Part shown: positions 7,983 through 17,275 of the stretch, piece after piece
Layout of the letters: each line of letters opens with the position of its first letter
How positions within the stretch are numbered: position 1 is the stretch's first letter
Source of the DNA: Gammaproteobacteria bacterium
GTDB lineage: Bacteria; Pseudomonadota; Gammaproteobacteria; Xanthomonadales; SZUA-36
Direction: 5' to 3'
NCBI GenBank assembly: GCA_030426265.1
Contig: JAUHYP010000024.1
Location: forward strand, 1 to 48,333
Length of the DNA: 48,333 nucleotides
The notes under the pieces: model-generated
Database searches by the model: none
Told to the model about the DNA's origin: nothing
Seen by the model: the letters and a program-made list of their open reading frames with translations, nothing else
Made by a program: the position numbers and the translations under genes

Positions 7983-8261
7983 GTGAAAACGATCGCGTGG
8001 AGTAATGAGAAAAATGAGGTCTTGAAATCAGAGCGGGGCGTTTCGTTCGAAGACATCGTTTTTCACATGCTCGCCGGGGACATCATCGATACGTTCGATC
8101 ACCCGAATCAGGAGAAGTATCCGGGCCAGAAAATTCACGCCATCAAGGTGGAAGACTATGTTTATCTCGTCCCCTTCGTGGAGACGGACGAGGAGGTTTT
8201 CTTGAAGACCATCATCCCAAGCAGGAAGGCGACAAAGCTGTATCGAGGCAACGATGAGTAA
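7983..8261 (+). CDS. BrnT-like type II toxin
   Basis: A 92-residue protein starting at GTG 7983 (VKTIAWSNEKNEVLK). The pattern WxxEKNxxLK-RGVSFEDIV, HPNQEKYPGQKI, YVYLVPFVE and FLKTIIPSRKATKLY matches a widespread small toxin family related to BrnT/DUF497 RNase-like toxins. The open frame continues upstream into repeat sequence, but that part has no family resemblance and I exclude it. The gene overlaps its partner by 8 bases. Its base composition is closer to neutral than that of the flanking core genes, as expected for a transferred TA module. Confidence 0.75.
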   Translation: MKTIAWSNEKNEVLKSERGVSFEDIVFHMLAGDIIDTFDHPNQEKYPGQKIHAIKVEDYVYLVPFVETDEEVFLKTIIPSRKATKLYRGNDE

Positions 8262-8529
8262 ACTTGACCAGGAAGAACAGGAAATTCTGGAATCGTTCGA
8301 GTCAGACAAGCTGAAGCGCGCCAGGAATGCGTCAAGCATCCAGAAGCGACATACCGAATATGCCAGCGCCATGGCGCGCAAGGACGCGAGAATCAACATC
8401 AGGCTTTCTTCCAAGGACCTTCGAGGCCTTCAGAAGCGCGCCCTGGCAGAAGGCATTCCATACCAGACGCTCATCGCCAGTATCCTGCACAAATATGTCG
8501 AGGGCAGGCTTCGTGAGACTGGCAACTGA
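8254..8529 (+). CDS. CopG-like antitoxin
   Basis: A 91-residue partner of the preceding toxin. The N-terminal half is charged and helical (LDQEEQEILESFESDKLK), probably wrapping the toxin. The C-terminal half has the ribbon-helix-helix pattern INIRLSSKDLRGLQKRALAE followed by GIPYQTLIASILHKYV, typical of the CopG-type antitoxins found with this toxin family. It is expected to bind the inverted repeat at 7949-7981. Confidence 0.8.
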   Translation: MSKLDQEEQEILESFESDKLKRARNASSIQKRHTEYASAMARKDARINIRLSSKDLRGLQKRALAEGIPYQTLIASILHKYVEGRLRETGN

Positions 8530-8688
8530 GGCGAGACTTGATTCAAACGTTATACTCGGCGCAAATTACCGTCGGCACCTGGACTGCACGACGGTTCTGC
8601 ACACCCGCCGAATGAATTCCGAGAACTAGAAGCGGCGAATTCAGGGCGCCACTCCAACAACGACTGAGAGGACGCAAAAAGGCCTCGA

Positions 8689-10329
8689 ATGCACAGGGTG
8701 ACCGACATCTCGGGATATCCGCTGTCCCCGGTCCTCACGCGCCGCGTCGTCAACTATCTCAACTGGTTCCGTCTGTTCGTCAGCGTCGCGCTGGCGGGCG
8801 CCTACGTGGCGGGCATCCTCGCGCTGGAGACCGGTGTCGAGAACGCCAGCCTCGGCGGCGCGGTCATCATCTGCTACATCTTCTTCTCGCTGTACTTCAT
8901 CAACGCCGCGCGCAAGAAAGGGGAATCCTTCTACCACCTGGCGCTGCAGTCGCTGGTGCTGGACGTGCTGCTGATCTCGCTGCTGCTGTACACCTTCGAA
9001 GGCCTGGCGGTGCTGCTGGTGTTCGTGGGGGCGGCGGCGGGCATCATCCTGCCCCTGCGCCTGGCCCTGTTCGTGGCCTCCCTGGCGGCGCTGGCGCTGG
9101 TGGCCCGGCCGGTGCTGACCGGCGCTTCCGGCGCGACCATGACCGACCAGTTGGTCGGGGCCGGCGTGTTCGGCCTGACCATCCTGGTCATCACCGTCCT
9201 GACCCACCTGCTGGCGCAATGGGCGCGCGACTTCCGCGTGATCGCCGAGCGCCAGGCGCAGGCGGTTTCTCGCCTGGAACAGGTGAACGAACTGATCATC
9301 CGCCGCCTGCGCAGCGGCGTGCTGGCCGTGAGCCCGGAAGGCCAGATCAAGATGATGAACGAGTCGGCCTGGTACCTGCTGGGCCGCCCGCCGCAGGGGC
9401 AGCGGACGCTCAGCGAGGTCTCGCCCGAACTGCGCAGCGCCCTGGACAACTGGAACCGCGACCCGCGCAAGGAGCCGCTCACCCTGGCCCTGAACGCCAG
9501 CCAGGCGCAGGTGGTGCCCAAGTTCGTGGCCATTCCCGGTGGCAAGGACATCTCCACCGTCATCTTCCTGGAGGACAACGACGTGGTGTCGCAACGCGCG
9601 CTGGAGATGAGCGCCGTTTCGCTGGCCAAGCTGTCCACCAGCATTGCCCACGAGATCCGCAACCCGCTGGCCGCCGTCAGCCACGCCGCCCAGTTGCTGG
9701 ACGAGGAGGAAGGCCTGGGCGAGGAGCAGCAGCGCCTGGTGGACATTATCCGAAAGCAGTCGCGCCGCATGAACGGCATCATCGAGAACATCCTGCAGAT
9801 GTCCCGGCGGGAGAAATCGCAGGTGGAACTGCTGCGCCTGGGCGAGTGGCTGAATGACCTGCTCGAAGAGTTCCTGGCCGCACACGCCGAGCCGCGTTTT
9901 CGCCTGGTCATGGACAGGGCGGACCGGGACGCCACCGTGCTGTTCGACCGCAGCCAGCTGCACCAGGTGGTGTGGAAGCTGATGGAGAATGCGCTGCAGC
10001 ACCTGGGCAAGGACAACACCGAGCCGGAACTGGCGCTGAGGCTGGAGGTGGAACCCGGCACCGGCTACTGTGTGCTGGGCGTGGAGGACAATGGCACGGG
10101 CATCCCCGAGGACCACCTGGGGCAGGTGTTCGAGCCGTTCTACACCACGCGCAGGGAAGGCTCGGGCCTGGGCCTGTACATCGCACGGCAGCTGTGCGAG
10201 GCGAACCAGGCCGAACTCACCGTGGACTCGAAACCGGGACAGGGCACGCGGTTCCGCCTGCGCATGGCGCTGGCCAGCGGCAGCGTGGCGCCGGTGGTGG
10301 AGCTGGAAAGCTACCGCGGACAACGATAA
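8689..10329 (+). CDS. pilS: Type IV pilus sensor histidine kinase PilS
   Basis: Membrane sensor kinase that phosphorylates PilR and sets pilin expression. The 546-residue protein starts with a six-helix membrane domain (about 20-185), followed by a PAS-like region (about 195-300) and the kinase core. The phosphorylated His is about residue 321 (IAHEIRNPLAAVSHAAQLL). The ATPase boxes are N (LMENALQH), G1 (VEDNGTGIP), F (FEPFYTT) and G2 (GSGLGLYIA). A possible -10 TATACT lies at 8551-8556, without a convincing -35. The gene is 24 bases upstream of pilR, so the two are co-transcribed. Confidence 0.93.
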   Translation: MHRVTDISGYPLSPVLTRRVVNYLNWFRLFVSVALAGAYVAGILALETGVENASLGGAVIICYIFFSLYFINAARKKGESFYHLALQSLVLDVLLISLLLYTFEGLAVLLVFVGAAAGIILPLRLALFVASLAALALVARPVLTGASGATMTDQLVGAGVFGLTILVITVLTHLLAQWARDFRVIAERQAQAVSRLEQVNELIIRRLRSGVLAVSPEGQIKMMNESAWYLLGRPPQGQRTLSEVSPELRSALDNWNRDPRKEPLTLALNASQAQVVPKFVAIPGGKDISTVIFLEDNDVVSQRALEMSAVSLAKLSTSIAHEIRNPLAAVSHAAQLLDEEEGLGEEQQRLVDIIRKQSRRMNGIIENILQMSRREKSQVELLRLGEWLNDLLEEFLAAHAEPRFRLVMDRADRDATVLFDRSQLHQVVWKLMENALQHLGKDNTEPELALRLEVEPGTGYCVLGVEDNGTGIPEDHLGQVFEPFYTTRREGSGLGLYIARQLCEANQAELTVDSKPGQGTRFRLRMALASGSVAPVVELESYRGQR

Positions 10330-10353
10330 GAGGGGCGACATGAGGGGCAAGGC

Positions 10354-11781
10354 ATGACCGAATCGCAACGGGTGTTGATCGTCGACGACGAGCCGGACAT
10401 CCGTGAACTGCTGATCCTGACACTCAGCCGCATGGGCCTGGACGTCACCGCCGCCGAGGACCTGGGGCGGGCCCGCCGGGCGCTGGCGGCGCAGAACTTC
10501 AGCTTCTGCCTGACCGACATGCGCCTGCCCGACGGCAACGGCCTGGACCTGGTGCAGGACATCGCCGACCAGCATCCCGACCTGCCGGTTGCGGTGATCA
10601 CCGCCCACGGACGGGTGGAAGACGCGGTACACGCGTTGAAGATGGGCGCCTTCGACTTCGTCAGCAAACCCGTCGACCTGGACATGCTGCGCAAGCTGGT
10701 CAACACGGCCCTGAAGCTGCGCGCCGGCGAAGTGCCGGAAGACGACGAGACCGGCGAGATCGAGATTGGCGAGACCGCCGCCCTCGGGCGCATGATCGGC
10801 ACCTCCCCTGCGATGGAGCGGGTGCGCGGCATGATCCGCAAGCTGGCCCGCAGCCAGGCGCCGGTGCTGATCTCCGGGCCGTCGGGTTCGGGCAAGGAAC
10901 TGGCCGCCAAGCTGATCCACGAACTGGGCCCGCGCACCGACAAACCCTTCGTACCCGTCAACTGCGGCGCCATCCCCACCGAGTTGATGGAGAGCGAGTT
11001 CTTCGGGCACCGCAAGGGCAGCTTCACCGGCGCCGACGCCAACAAGGAAGGCCTGTTCCAGGCGGCCGACGGCGGTACGCTGATGCTGGACGAGGTGGCC
11101 GACCTGCCCCTGCACATGCAGGTGAAACTGCTGCGCGCCATCCAGGAAAAGGCCGTGCGCCCCATCGGCGCCCGCGAGGAAGTGCCCGTGGACGTGCGCA
11201 TCCTCAGCGCCACCCACCAGGCGCTCAAGCCGCTGGTGGAGGAAGGCAAGTTCCGGAGCGACCTGTATTTCCGCCTGAACGTGATCGAGCTGGCCATGCC
11301 CAGCCTGGGCGAACGCGGCGGCGACATCCCCCGCCTGGCCGGGCACTTCCTGGCCGAGATCACCGAGCAATGGGATACGCCCGCGCCAAAGATCTCGAAG
11401 GAGGCCATGGCGGCGCTGGAGGCGCACCCCTTTACCGGCAACGTCCGGGAACTCATCAACATTCTGCAGCGCGCCGTGACCATGGCCGAAGGGGAAGTGA
11501 TCGGCCCGGAGGACCTGATGCTGGAGCAGGGGGCGGTGGCGGGAGGCGGCGGCAGCGGCCGAAGAATCGGCGGCGGCGGAATGGGCGCGCCCGGCGGATT
11601 CAATGGCGGCAGCGAGGAGGACGGCGACCAGTCGCTGGACACCTACATGGAAGACATCGAGCGCAAGATGCTGGAAGACGCGCTGGAAAAGGCGCGCTGG
11701 AACAAGACCCGCGCGGCCGAACTGCTGGGAATCAGTTTCCGCTCGCTGCGGTACAAGCTGAAGAAGTACGAGATCGATTGA
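10354..11781 (+). CDS. pilR: Sigma-54-dependent response regulator PilR
   Basis: NtrC-class activator of pilA. The receiver domain (about 1-120) has the acidic pair Asp11/Asp12 and the phosphorylated Asp55 (LTDMRLPDGNG). The AAA+ domain (about 145-375) has Walker A GPSGSGKE, the sigma-54 contact loop as GSFTGAD (family consensus GAFTGA), and Walker B GGTLMLDEVADLP. The C-terminal Fis-type helix-turn-helix reads ALEKARWNKTRAAELLGISF. A Gly-rich low-complexity linker of about 30 residues separates the AAA+ and DNA-binding domains and is longer than I expect. GAGGGG precedes the ATG. Confidence 0.94.
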   Translation: MTESQRVLIVDDEPDIRELLILTLSRMGLDVTAAEDLGRARRALAAQNFSFCLTDMRLPDGNGLDLVQDIADQHPDLPVAVITAHGRVEDAVHALKMGAFDFVSKPVDLDMLRKLVNTALKLRAGEVPEDDETGEIEIGETAALGRMIGTSPAMERVRGMIRKLARSQAPVLISGPSGSGKELAAKLIHELGPRTDKPFVPVNCGAIPTELMESEFFGHRKGSFTGADANKEGLFQAADGGTLMLDEVADLPLHMQVKLLRAIQEKAVRPIGAREEVPVDVRILSATHQALKPLVEEGKFRSDLYFRLNVIELAMPSLGERGGDIPRLAGHFLAEITEQWDTPAPKISKEAMAALEAHPFTGNVRELINILQRAVTMAEGEVIGPEDLMLEQGAVAGGGGSGRRIGGGGMGAPGGFNGGSEEDGDQSLDTYMEDIERKMLEDALEKARWNKTRAAELLGISFRSLRYKLKKYEID

Positions 11782-11868
11782 CCCGCCGGGGCTTCCCCCG
11801 TGCGCGGTTCAGGCCTTATAGTGGCCCCCGGCCGGCATAAGAAGCGTGCACCGAGGGACCGGGCAGGC

Positions 11869-11883
11869 TGACAAAAAATGTCA
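11869..11883. promoter_or_regulatory. Inverted repeat upstream of pilA, candidate PilR site
   Basis: TGACA-AAAAA-TGTCA, with a further TTTGTGACGAAAAA just downstream, lies about 90-100 bases upstream of the -24/-12 promoter. PilR sites in Pseudomonas contain TGTC-type repeats beside A/T-rich runs at a similar distance. The assignment is by position and resemblance only. The rest of the 300-base pilR-pilA gap shows nothing else I can name. Confidence 0.4.
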
Positions 11884-11968
11884 GTTTGTGACGAAAAATC
11901 GAGGCCCCCTTCCCAATCCGTCCCATGCAGGAAATGCTAACTGTCTGATAACAATGGATTTGCCAGGA

Positions 11969-11984
11969 TGGCATTCCTCTTGCA
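11969..11984 (+). promoter_or_regulatory. Sigma-54 promoter of pilA
   Basis: TGGCAT-N5-TTGCA matches the -24/-12 consensus TGGCAC-N5-TTGCA with one mismatch, 99 bases upstream of the pilA start. It directly follows the gene for a sigma-54 activator, which supports control of the pilin gene by PilR with RpoN. Confidence 0.85.
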
Positions 11985-12082
11985 TGTAAGTAACGCATCC
12001 CGCGATTTCGAGGGGTAATCCGGGTAGCCTCGTTCAGATACGCAGGCTCCCATTAACAGCAATACCAATGGAGGGTATACGC

Positions 12083-12526
<444 letters not shown>

Positions 12527-12566
12527 TTGTTGCAGCGCTCTTTAGCCCTCTGGGTTAAGAAAAAAG

Positions 12567-12590
12567 CCCCGCATCTGCGGGGTTTTTTTT
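12567..12590 (+). terminator. Rho-independent terminator after pilA
   Basis: CCCCGC-ATCT-GCGGGG is followed by eight T, and an A run on the other side makes it near symmetrical. It separates highly expressed pilA from pilB. Confidence 0.92.
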
Positions 12591-12670
12591 ATCGAATCTC
12601 CTGAAGGGTTTTGACCTTGAATTGCGTTTGTAAAGGTTGGGGGAGCAGATTTCAATTTGTCCGCACGAGG

Positions 12671-12701
12671 TTGCAATAGGCCCCTGAATTCCCTTTATAA
12701 T
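12671..12701 (+). promoter_or_regulatory. Candidate sigma-70 promoter of pilBCD
   Basis: TTGCAA and TATAAT with a 19-base spacer. The -10 is a perfect consensus, while the spacer is longer than ideal. It lies 30 bases before pilB, whose ribosome binding site AAGGAG is at 12716-12721. With the terminator after pilA, it suggests that the assembly genes are transcribed separately from the pilin. Confidence 0.55.
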
Positions 12702-12730
12702 CGACCACGTGGGGCAAGGAGCGGCCGATC

Positions 12731-14443
12731 ATGAACAGCGAACTGAAGGTCTCCAACCAGCTTCGGGGATTCGCCCGGCGGCTGGTGGCCGAAGGGCTGT
12801 TGGAAGAGCGCGCCGCGCTCGAGGCCTGCGACCAGGCCAGCAAGAAGGGGGTCACGGTGCTCGCTTGGCTTGCCAAGGAGCACAGCCTCGATCCCAGCAC
12901 CCTCGCCGCCGCTGCCTCGGTTGAGTACGGCGTACCGCTGCTCGACGCTTCCGCACTGGACCTCCAGCATGCCCCGGTCTCCCTGGTCAACGAAGGCCTC
13001 CTGAACAAGCACAAGGTGCTGCCGCTGTATCTTCGCGGCAACTCGCTTTTCATTGCGATGGCCGATCCCACCGACCACTCGGTGATCGACGAGATTTCGT
13101 TCAGTTCAGGGTTCCATGTCGAACCCATCATCGTCCCGGGCCACCAGCTCGAATCCACGATCGACCGCGCGCTGTCAGCCGCCACGGAAGAGTTCGACGA
13201 CTTCGGGGCCGAGGAAGGCCTGGAGGACATAGGATTTTCCGTCGATGCGGAGACAGATGAAAACGACCTCGAGTCCGCGATTGACGAGACGCCGGTCGTG
13301 CGTTTCATCAACAAGGTCCTCCTGGACGCGATCCGGAAAAATGCATCGGATATTCATTTCGAACCTTACGAAATGAAGTACAGGATCCGGTACCGTCTGG
13401 ACGGCGTTTTGGCCCCCGTTGCCAGCCCTCCAGTCCAGATGTCGCGTCGCCTGACGGCGCGCCTCAAGGTCATGGCCGGCCTCGACATCGCCGAGAAGCG
13501 CGTTCCCCAGGACGGCCGCATCAAGCTCAATATTTCGCGCAACAAGAGCATCGACTTCCGCGTCAGCACCTGCCCCACCCTCTTCGGCGAAAAGGTGGTG
13601 CTGCGTATCCTGGACTCCTCCACGACCAAGCTTGGGATCGACAAGCTCGGCTTCGAGGAAGAGCAGCAGAAAGAGTATTACGAGGCCATCAAGAAACCGT
13701 ACGGAATGATCCTGGTGACCGGCCCGACGGGTAGCGGTAAAACAGTGACGCTGTATTCGGCGCTGAACATTCTGAACGACGACGGCCGCAACATCTCGAC
13801 CGTCGAGGACCCGGTGGAAATCCGGGTGCCCGGGATCAACCAGGTCCAGCAGAACGAGAAGCAGGGCATGACCTTCGCGCGTGCGCTGCGCTCCTTCCTT
13901 CGCCAGGACCCGGACGTGATCATGGTGGGGGAGATTCGCGACCTGGAGACGGCCGAGATCGCGGTCAAGGCGGCCCAGACCGGTCACCTCGTGCTCTCGA
14001 CGCTGCACACCAACGATGCCCCGCAGACGATCACCCGCCTGGTGAACATGGGCGTGCCGAGTTACAACATCACCTCGGCGTTGAACCTGGTGATCGCGCA
14101 GCGCCTGATCCGGACACTGCACATCTGCAAGGTCAAGGACGACCTGCCGGAAGAAGCGCTGCAACGTGCCGGCTTCTCGGAAGACCAGTACGAAGGGCTC
14201 ACACTGTTCAAGCCCAAAGGCTGCCCCGAGTGCAACGAAGGCTATCGGGGCCGGGCCGGTGTGTTCCAGGTCATGCCCGTGACGGAAAGCATCGCACGCA
14301 TCATTCTCGAAGAAGGCAATGCCATTCAGATTGCCAAGCAGGCGCGCGAGGAGGGGGTTGCGGACCTCCGTCAATCAGCGCTCAGGAAGGTGGCCGCGGG
14401 CGTCACCGATCTCATCGAAATCAACCGTGTTACCAAGGACTAG
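12731..14443 (+). CDS. pilB: Type IV pilus extension ATPase PilB
   Basis: Cytoplasmic hexameric ATPase that drives pilus polymerisation, 570 residues. The N-terminal GspE/MshEN-type domain (about 1-150) is followed by the ATPase with Walker A GPTGSGKT (about 331-338), an Asp box region (SFLRQDPDVIMVGEIRD) and His-box GHLVLSTLHTNDA. Cys residues in HICKVKDD and CPECNEGYRGR form the zinc site typical of this family. It is coupled to pilC, whose ATG lies 3 bases after the stop. Confidence 0.96.
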   Translation: MNSELKVSNQLRGFARRLVAEGLLEERAALEACDQASKKGVTVLAWLAKEHSLDPSTLAAAASVEYGVPLLDASALDLQHAPVSLVNEGLLNKHKVLPLYLRGNSLFIAMADPTDHSVIDEISFSSGFHVEPIIVPGHQLESTIDRALSAATEEFDDFGAEEGLEDIGFSVDAETDENDLESAIDETPVVRFINKVLLDAIRKNASDIHFEPYEMKYRIRYRLDGVLAPVASPPVQMSRRLTARLKVMAGLDIAEKRVPQDGRIKLNISRNKSIDFRVSTCPTLFGEKVVLRILDSSTTKLGIDKLGFEEEQQKEYYEAIKKPYGMILVTGPTGSGKTVTLYSALNILNDDGRNISTVEDPVEIRVPGINQVQQNEKQGMTFARALRSFLRQDPDVIMVGEIRDLETAEIAVKAAQTGHLVLSTLHTNDAPQTITRLVNMGVPSYNITSALNLVIAQRLIRTLHICKVKDDLPEEALQRAGFSEDQYEGLTLFKPKGCPECNEGYRGRAGVFQVMPVTESIARIILEEGNAIQIAKQAREEGVADLRQSALRKVAAGVTDLIEINRVTKD

Positions 14444-14446
14444 GTC

Positions 14447-15667
14447 ATGGCTACGATTCAAGCAGAACAACAGATTTACATTTGGGAAGGCCGCGACAAG
14501 CGCGGCGTTCGCCTCAAGGGTCAGCAGGTCGCGACGACCCCGAACCTCGTTCGGGCCGAACTGCGCCGCCAGGGGATCAACCCGATCCGGGTGCGCAAAC
14601 AGCCCAAGCCACTGTTTGGCGGGGCCGGACGGCGCGTCTCCCCCAAGGACATCGCGGTCTTCAGCCGCCAGCTGGCGACGATGCTGAAGTCCGGCGTTCC
14701 CCTGGTGACCTCTTTCCAGATCATCGCCGGCGGGGCGAAGAACCCTCGCATGAGGGCCATGGTCGACAAGATTCGCGCCGACATCGAATCGGGCAGCAGC
14801 CTGTACGAAGCCCTCTGCAAGCACCCGGTCCAGTTCGATGAGCTGTACACAAACCTGGTCAAGGCGGGTGAAGGGGCCGGTGTGCTGGACACGATCCTCG
14901 ATGAGATCGCGACCTACCGGGAGCGCATCGAGTCCATCAAGGGCAAGATCAAGAAGGCGCTCTACTACCCGGCAGCGGTTGTCGCAGTTGCGATCGTTGT
15001 TACTGCAGTGCTCCTGTTGTACGTCATTCCGCAGTTTGAGACTGTCTTTGCCAACTTTGGAACGGACCTTCCCGCATTTACGCGTATGGTCCTGAACGCC
15101 AGCGACTTCCTGACCGAAAATGGGCTGATCGTCATCATCGCCCTGGCGGCCGGCATAACAGCGACCATAATGGCGAAAAACCGGTCGCCGGCGTTCGCCC
15201 ATTGGATCGACAGAGTAAGCCTGAAGCTGCCCCTCGTCGGACCGATCCTTGAAAAGGCCGCCATTGCGCGTTTTTGTCGCACGCTGGCGATCACTTTCGC
15301 CGCGGGTGTGCCCCTTGTGGAGGCATTGGGAATCGTAGCCGGAGCGACAGGCAACGCCGTTTACAACGATGCCACCGCCCGGATTCGAGAAGATGTGGCG
15401 GTTGGCCACCAACTCCAGCTGGCCATGCAACAGACCAACGTCTTCCCCAACATGGTCATCCAGATGGCGGCCATCGGTGAAGAAGCCGGCTCTCTCGATG
15501 ACATGCTCATCAAGGTCGCCGAAGCGTACGAAGAAGAGGTTAACAACGCGGTCGATGCCTTGAGCAGCCTTCTGGAGCCACTGATCATCGTGATCATCGG
15601 TCTCCTGGTCGGGACAATGGTCGTGGCCATGTACCTGCCGATCTTCAAGATCGCGGCCGTCATCTGA
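14447..15667 (+). CDS. pilC: Type IV pilus inner-membrane platform protein PilC
   Basis: GspF-family platform protein (406 residues), thought to transmit ATPase motion to the growing pilus. Two GspF domains are visible: the first starts about residue 70 (DIAVFSRQLATMLKSGVPL) and the second about residue 275 (IARFCRTLAITFAAGVPL). Membrane segments lie near 175-200, 225-245 and at the C-terminus (LIIVIIGLLVGTMVVAMYLP). The second domain contains the signature region MAAIGEEAGSLDDML. Confidence 0.96.
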   Translation: MATIQAEQQIYIWEGRDKRGVRLKGQQVATTPNLVRAELRRQGINPIRVRKQPKPLFGGAGRRVSPKDIAVFSRQLATMLKSGVPLVTSFQIIAGGAKNPRMRAMVDKIRADIESGSSLYEALCKHPVQFDELYTNLVKAGEGAGVLDTILDEIATYRERIESIKGKIKKALYYPAAVVAVAIVVTAVLLLYVIPQFETVFANFGTDLPAFTRMVLNASDFLTENGLIVIIALAAGITATIMAKNRSPAFAHWIDRVSLKLPLVGPILEKAAIARFCRTLAITFAAGVPLVEALGIVAGATGNAVYNDATARIREDVAVGHQLQLAMQQTNVFPNMVIQMAAIGEEAGSLDDMLIKVAEAYEEEVNNAVDALSSLLEPLIIVIIGLLVGTMVVAMYLPIFKIAAVI

Positions 15668-15699
15668 CCACCCCCTGAACCAGGAGGGAGTACAGACGT

Positions 15700-16572
15700 T
15701 TGTTTTTTGAAGTGCTCACCGAAACGCCCCTGTTTCCATCAGGGGCGTTTCTTTTTGGCCTGTTGATTGGTTCGTTTCTCAATGTCGTCATCGCTCGGGT
15801 TCCCCGCAGGCTTGAATACGACTGGCAATGCCAATGCAGGGAATTGCTGAATCTCGATTCTGCTGACGAAGAACCTCCAGCGGGATTGCTGTATCCGCCC
15901 TCGACCTGCCCGGGATGTGGGCACCTGATTCGGGCATGGGAAAACATCCCCGTTGTCAGCTGGCTGTTCCTTCGGGGGCGGTGTTCGCAGTGCAGCATGC
16001 GAATCTCATGGCGATACCCACTGATTGAGCTTGTAACGGCCTTTCTGTTTCTCGTTTCAGCCTGGGTGTTCGGACCAAGCCTGCAATTTGTCGCCAGCCT
16101 GGCATTTGTTGCAATCTTGATCAGCCTCTCGGGTATCGATTTCGATCATCAATTGCTGCCAGATTCACTGACCTATCTGTTGCTCTGGATGGGTTTGGCA
16201 CTCAGCCTGGCGGACGTGTTGATAGGCCCGCGCGATGCGCTTCTTGGCGCAATCCTGGGCTATGTCTGCCTGTGGGTCGTGTATCACGCTTTTCGATTGC
16301 TGACCGGCAAGGAAGGAATGGGGCACGGGGACTTCAAGCTGCTGGCTGCGCTGGGCGCCTGGGTAGGGTGGCAGTTGTTGCCACTGATCGTCGTGCTTTC
16401 CGCGTTGACCGGGGCAATCGTTGGCATTGCACTACTTGCATCCCGAAAGTCCGAGCGCGGGCAGCCCATCCCCTTTGGTCCATTCCTGGCCATGGCCGGT
16501 TGGGTCGCGTTGCTGTTCGGTGATGACCTGTTACAAAAGTACCTGGTACTCAGCGGACTTGCCTCGGGATGA
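15700..16572 (+). CDS. pilD: Prepilin leader peptidase / N-methyltransferase PilD
   Basis: Cleaves the prepilin leader and methylates the new N-terminal Phe. The 290-residue polytopic protein begins at TTG 15700 behind AGGAGGG (15682-15688); no better ATG start is available. Visible are the N-terminal GSFLNVVIARVP, two CxxC pairs (CPGCGH and CSQCSM) of the cytoplasmic zinc-like domain, and the two aspartyl-protease motifs GIDFDHQLLPD and GMGHGDFKLLAALGAW. It overlaps coaE by 4 bases. Confidence 0.95.
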   Translation: MFFEVLTETPLFPSGAFLFGLLIGSFLNVVIARVPRRLEYDWQCQCRELLNLDSADEEPPAGLLYPPSTCPGCGHLIRAWENIPVVSWLFLRGRCSQCSMRISWRYPLIELVTAFLFLVSAWVFGPSLQFVASLAFVAILISLSGIDFDHQLLPDSLTYLLLWMGLALSLADVLIGPRDALLGAILGYVCLWVVYHAFRLLTGKEGMGHGDFKLLAALGAWVGWQLLPLIVVLSALTGAIVGIALLASRKSERGQPIPFGPFLAMAGWVALLFGDDLLQKYLVLSGLASG

Positions 16573-17237
16573 ACGCCTCCGAAGGCAATGAGGCGATTCA
16601 ACAACCGGCTTCGTGCATGGTCGTGGTCCTCACCGGGGGAATCGCTTCCGGCAAGACTTACGTCTCAGATCGATTCGCCGCGCTGGGGGTTCCCGTTGTT
16701 GATACTGACTTGCTAGCACGCAAAGCAGTTCACCCAGGAACCCAGGGGCTGGCTAAAGTTGTTGAGCGATTTGGCGATGACGTGCTCAACGCGGATGGCA
16801 CGCTGAATCGGAGAAAGCTCCGGGACCGCGTGTTCAAGGACGAGTCGGAAAGGAAAGCCCTGGAGGCCATCCTGCACCCCGAAATTAGACGCCTGACAAA
16901 GGCTCGGATTCTGGAACTGGGAACACCCTCGACCCGATACTGCATCGTCGTCATTCCACTGCTTGCAGAAACAGGCGTTCCGGAGTACGCGGATCGAGTA
17001 CTGCTGGTGAGCGCACCCAGGGCACTCCGCCGTGAACGGTTGATGGCGCGTGACGGAATCTCGATCGAGGCAGCGGAACGAATGATTGCAGCCCAGGCGA
17101 CGACCAGTCAAAGGCGCGCCATCGCAAACGACGTCATCAAGAACGACGGCACGTTATCCGATCTGGATAAAAAGATCGCCAGCCAACATGAAATCTACTT
17201 GAAACTCGCCACTCAGTGGAGCCCGTCGGGCTCGTGA
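16569..17237 (+). CDS. coaE: Dephospho-CoA kinase
   Basis: Last step of CoA synthesis, phosphorylating the ribose 3'-OH of dephospho-CoA. The 222-residue protein has the P-loop LTGGIASGKTYVSDRF, the DTDLLARKAVHPG substrate region and the lid region RDGISIEAAERMIAAQA. The ATG at 16569 overlaps the pilD stop (ATGA) but gives about 17 extra N-terminal residues. A start at MVVVLTGG would match the usual length better, so the true start is uncertain. A pilD-coaE order is common in gammaproteobacteria. Confidence 0.93.
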   Translation: MNASEGNEAIQQPASCMVVVLTGGIASGKTYVSDRFAALGVPVVDTDLLARKAVHPGTQGLAKVVERFGDDVLNADGTLNRRKLRDRVFKDESERKALEAILHPEIRRLTKARILELGTPSTRYCIVVIPLLAETGVPEYADRVLLVSAPRALRRERLMARDGISIEAAERMIAAQATTSQRRAIANDVIKNDGTLSDLDKKIASQHEIYLKLATQWSPSGS

Positions 17238-17275
17238 CGACCCAGAGCAGCCAAAACGCGGAATACAACAAGACC

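Noticed and set aside
8641-11427. A 928-codon open frame antisense to pilS and pilR
   Set aside because: The plus strand encodes two clear proteins with all motifs. The antisense frame is rich in His, Gln, Gly and Ala, as expected for the shadow of a GC-rich gene, and has no recognisable domain.
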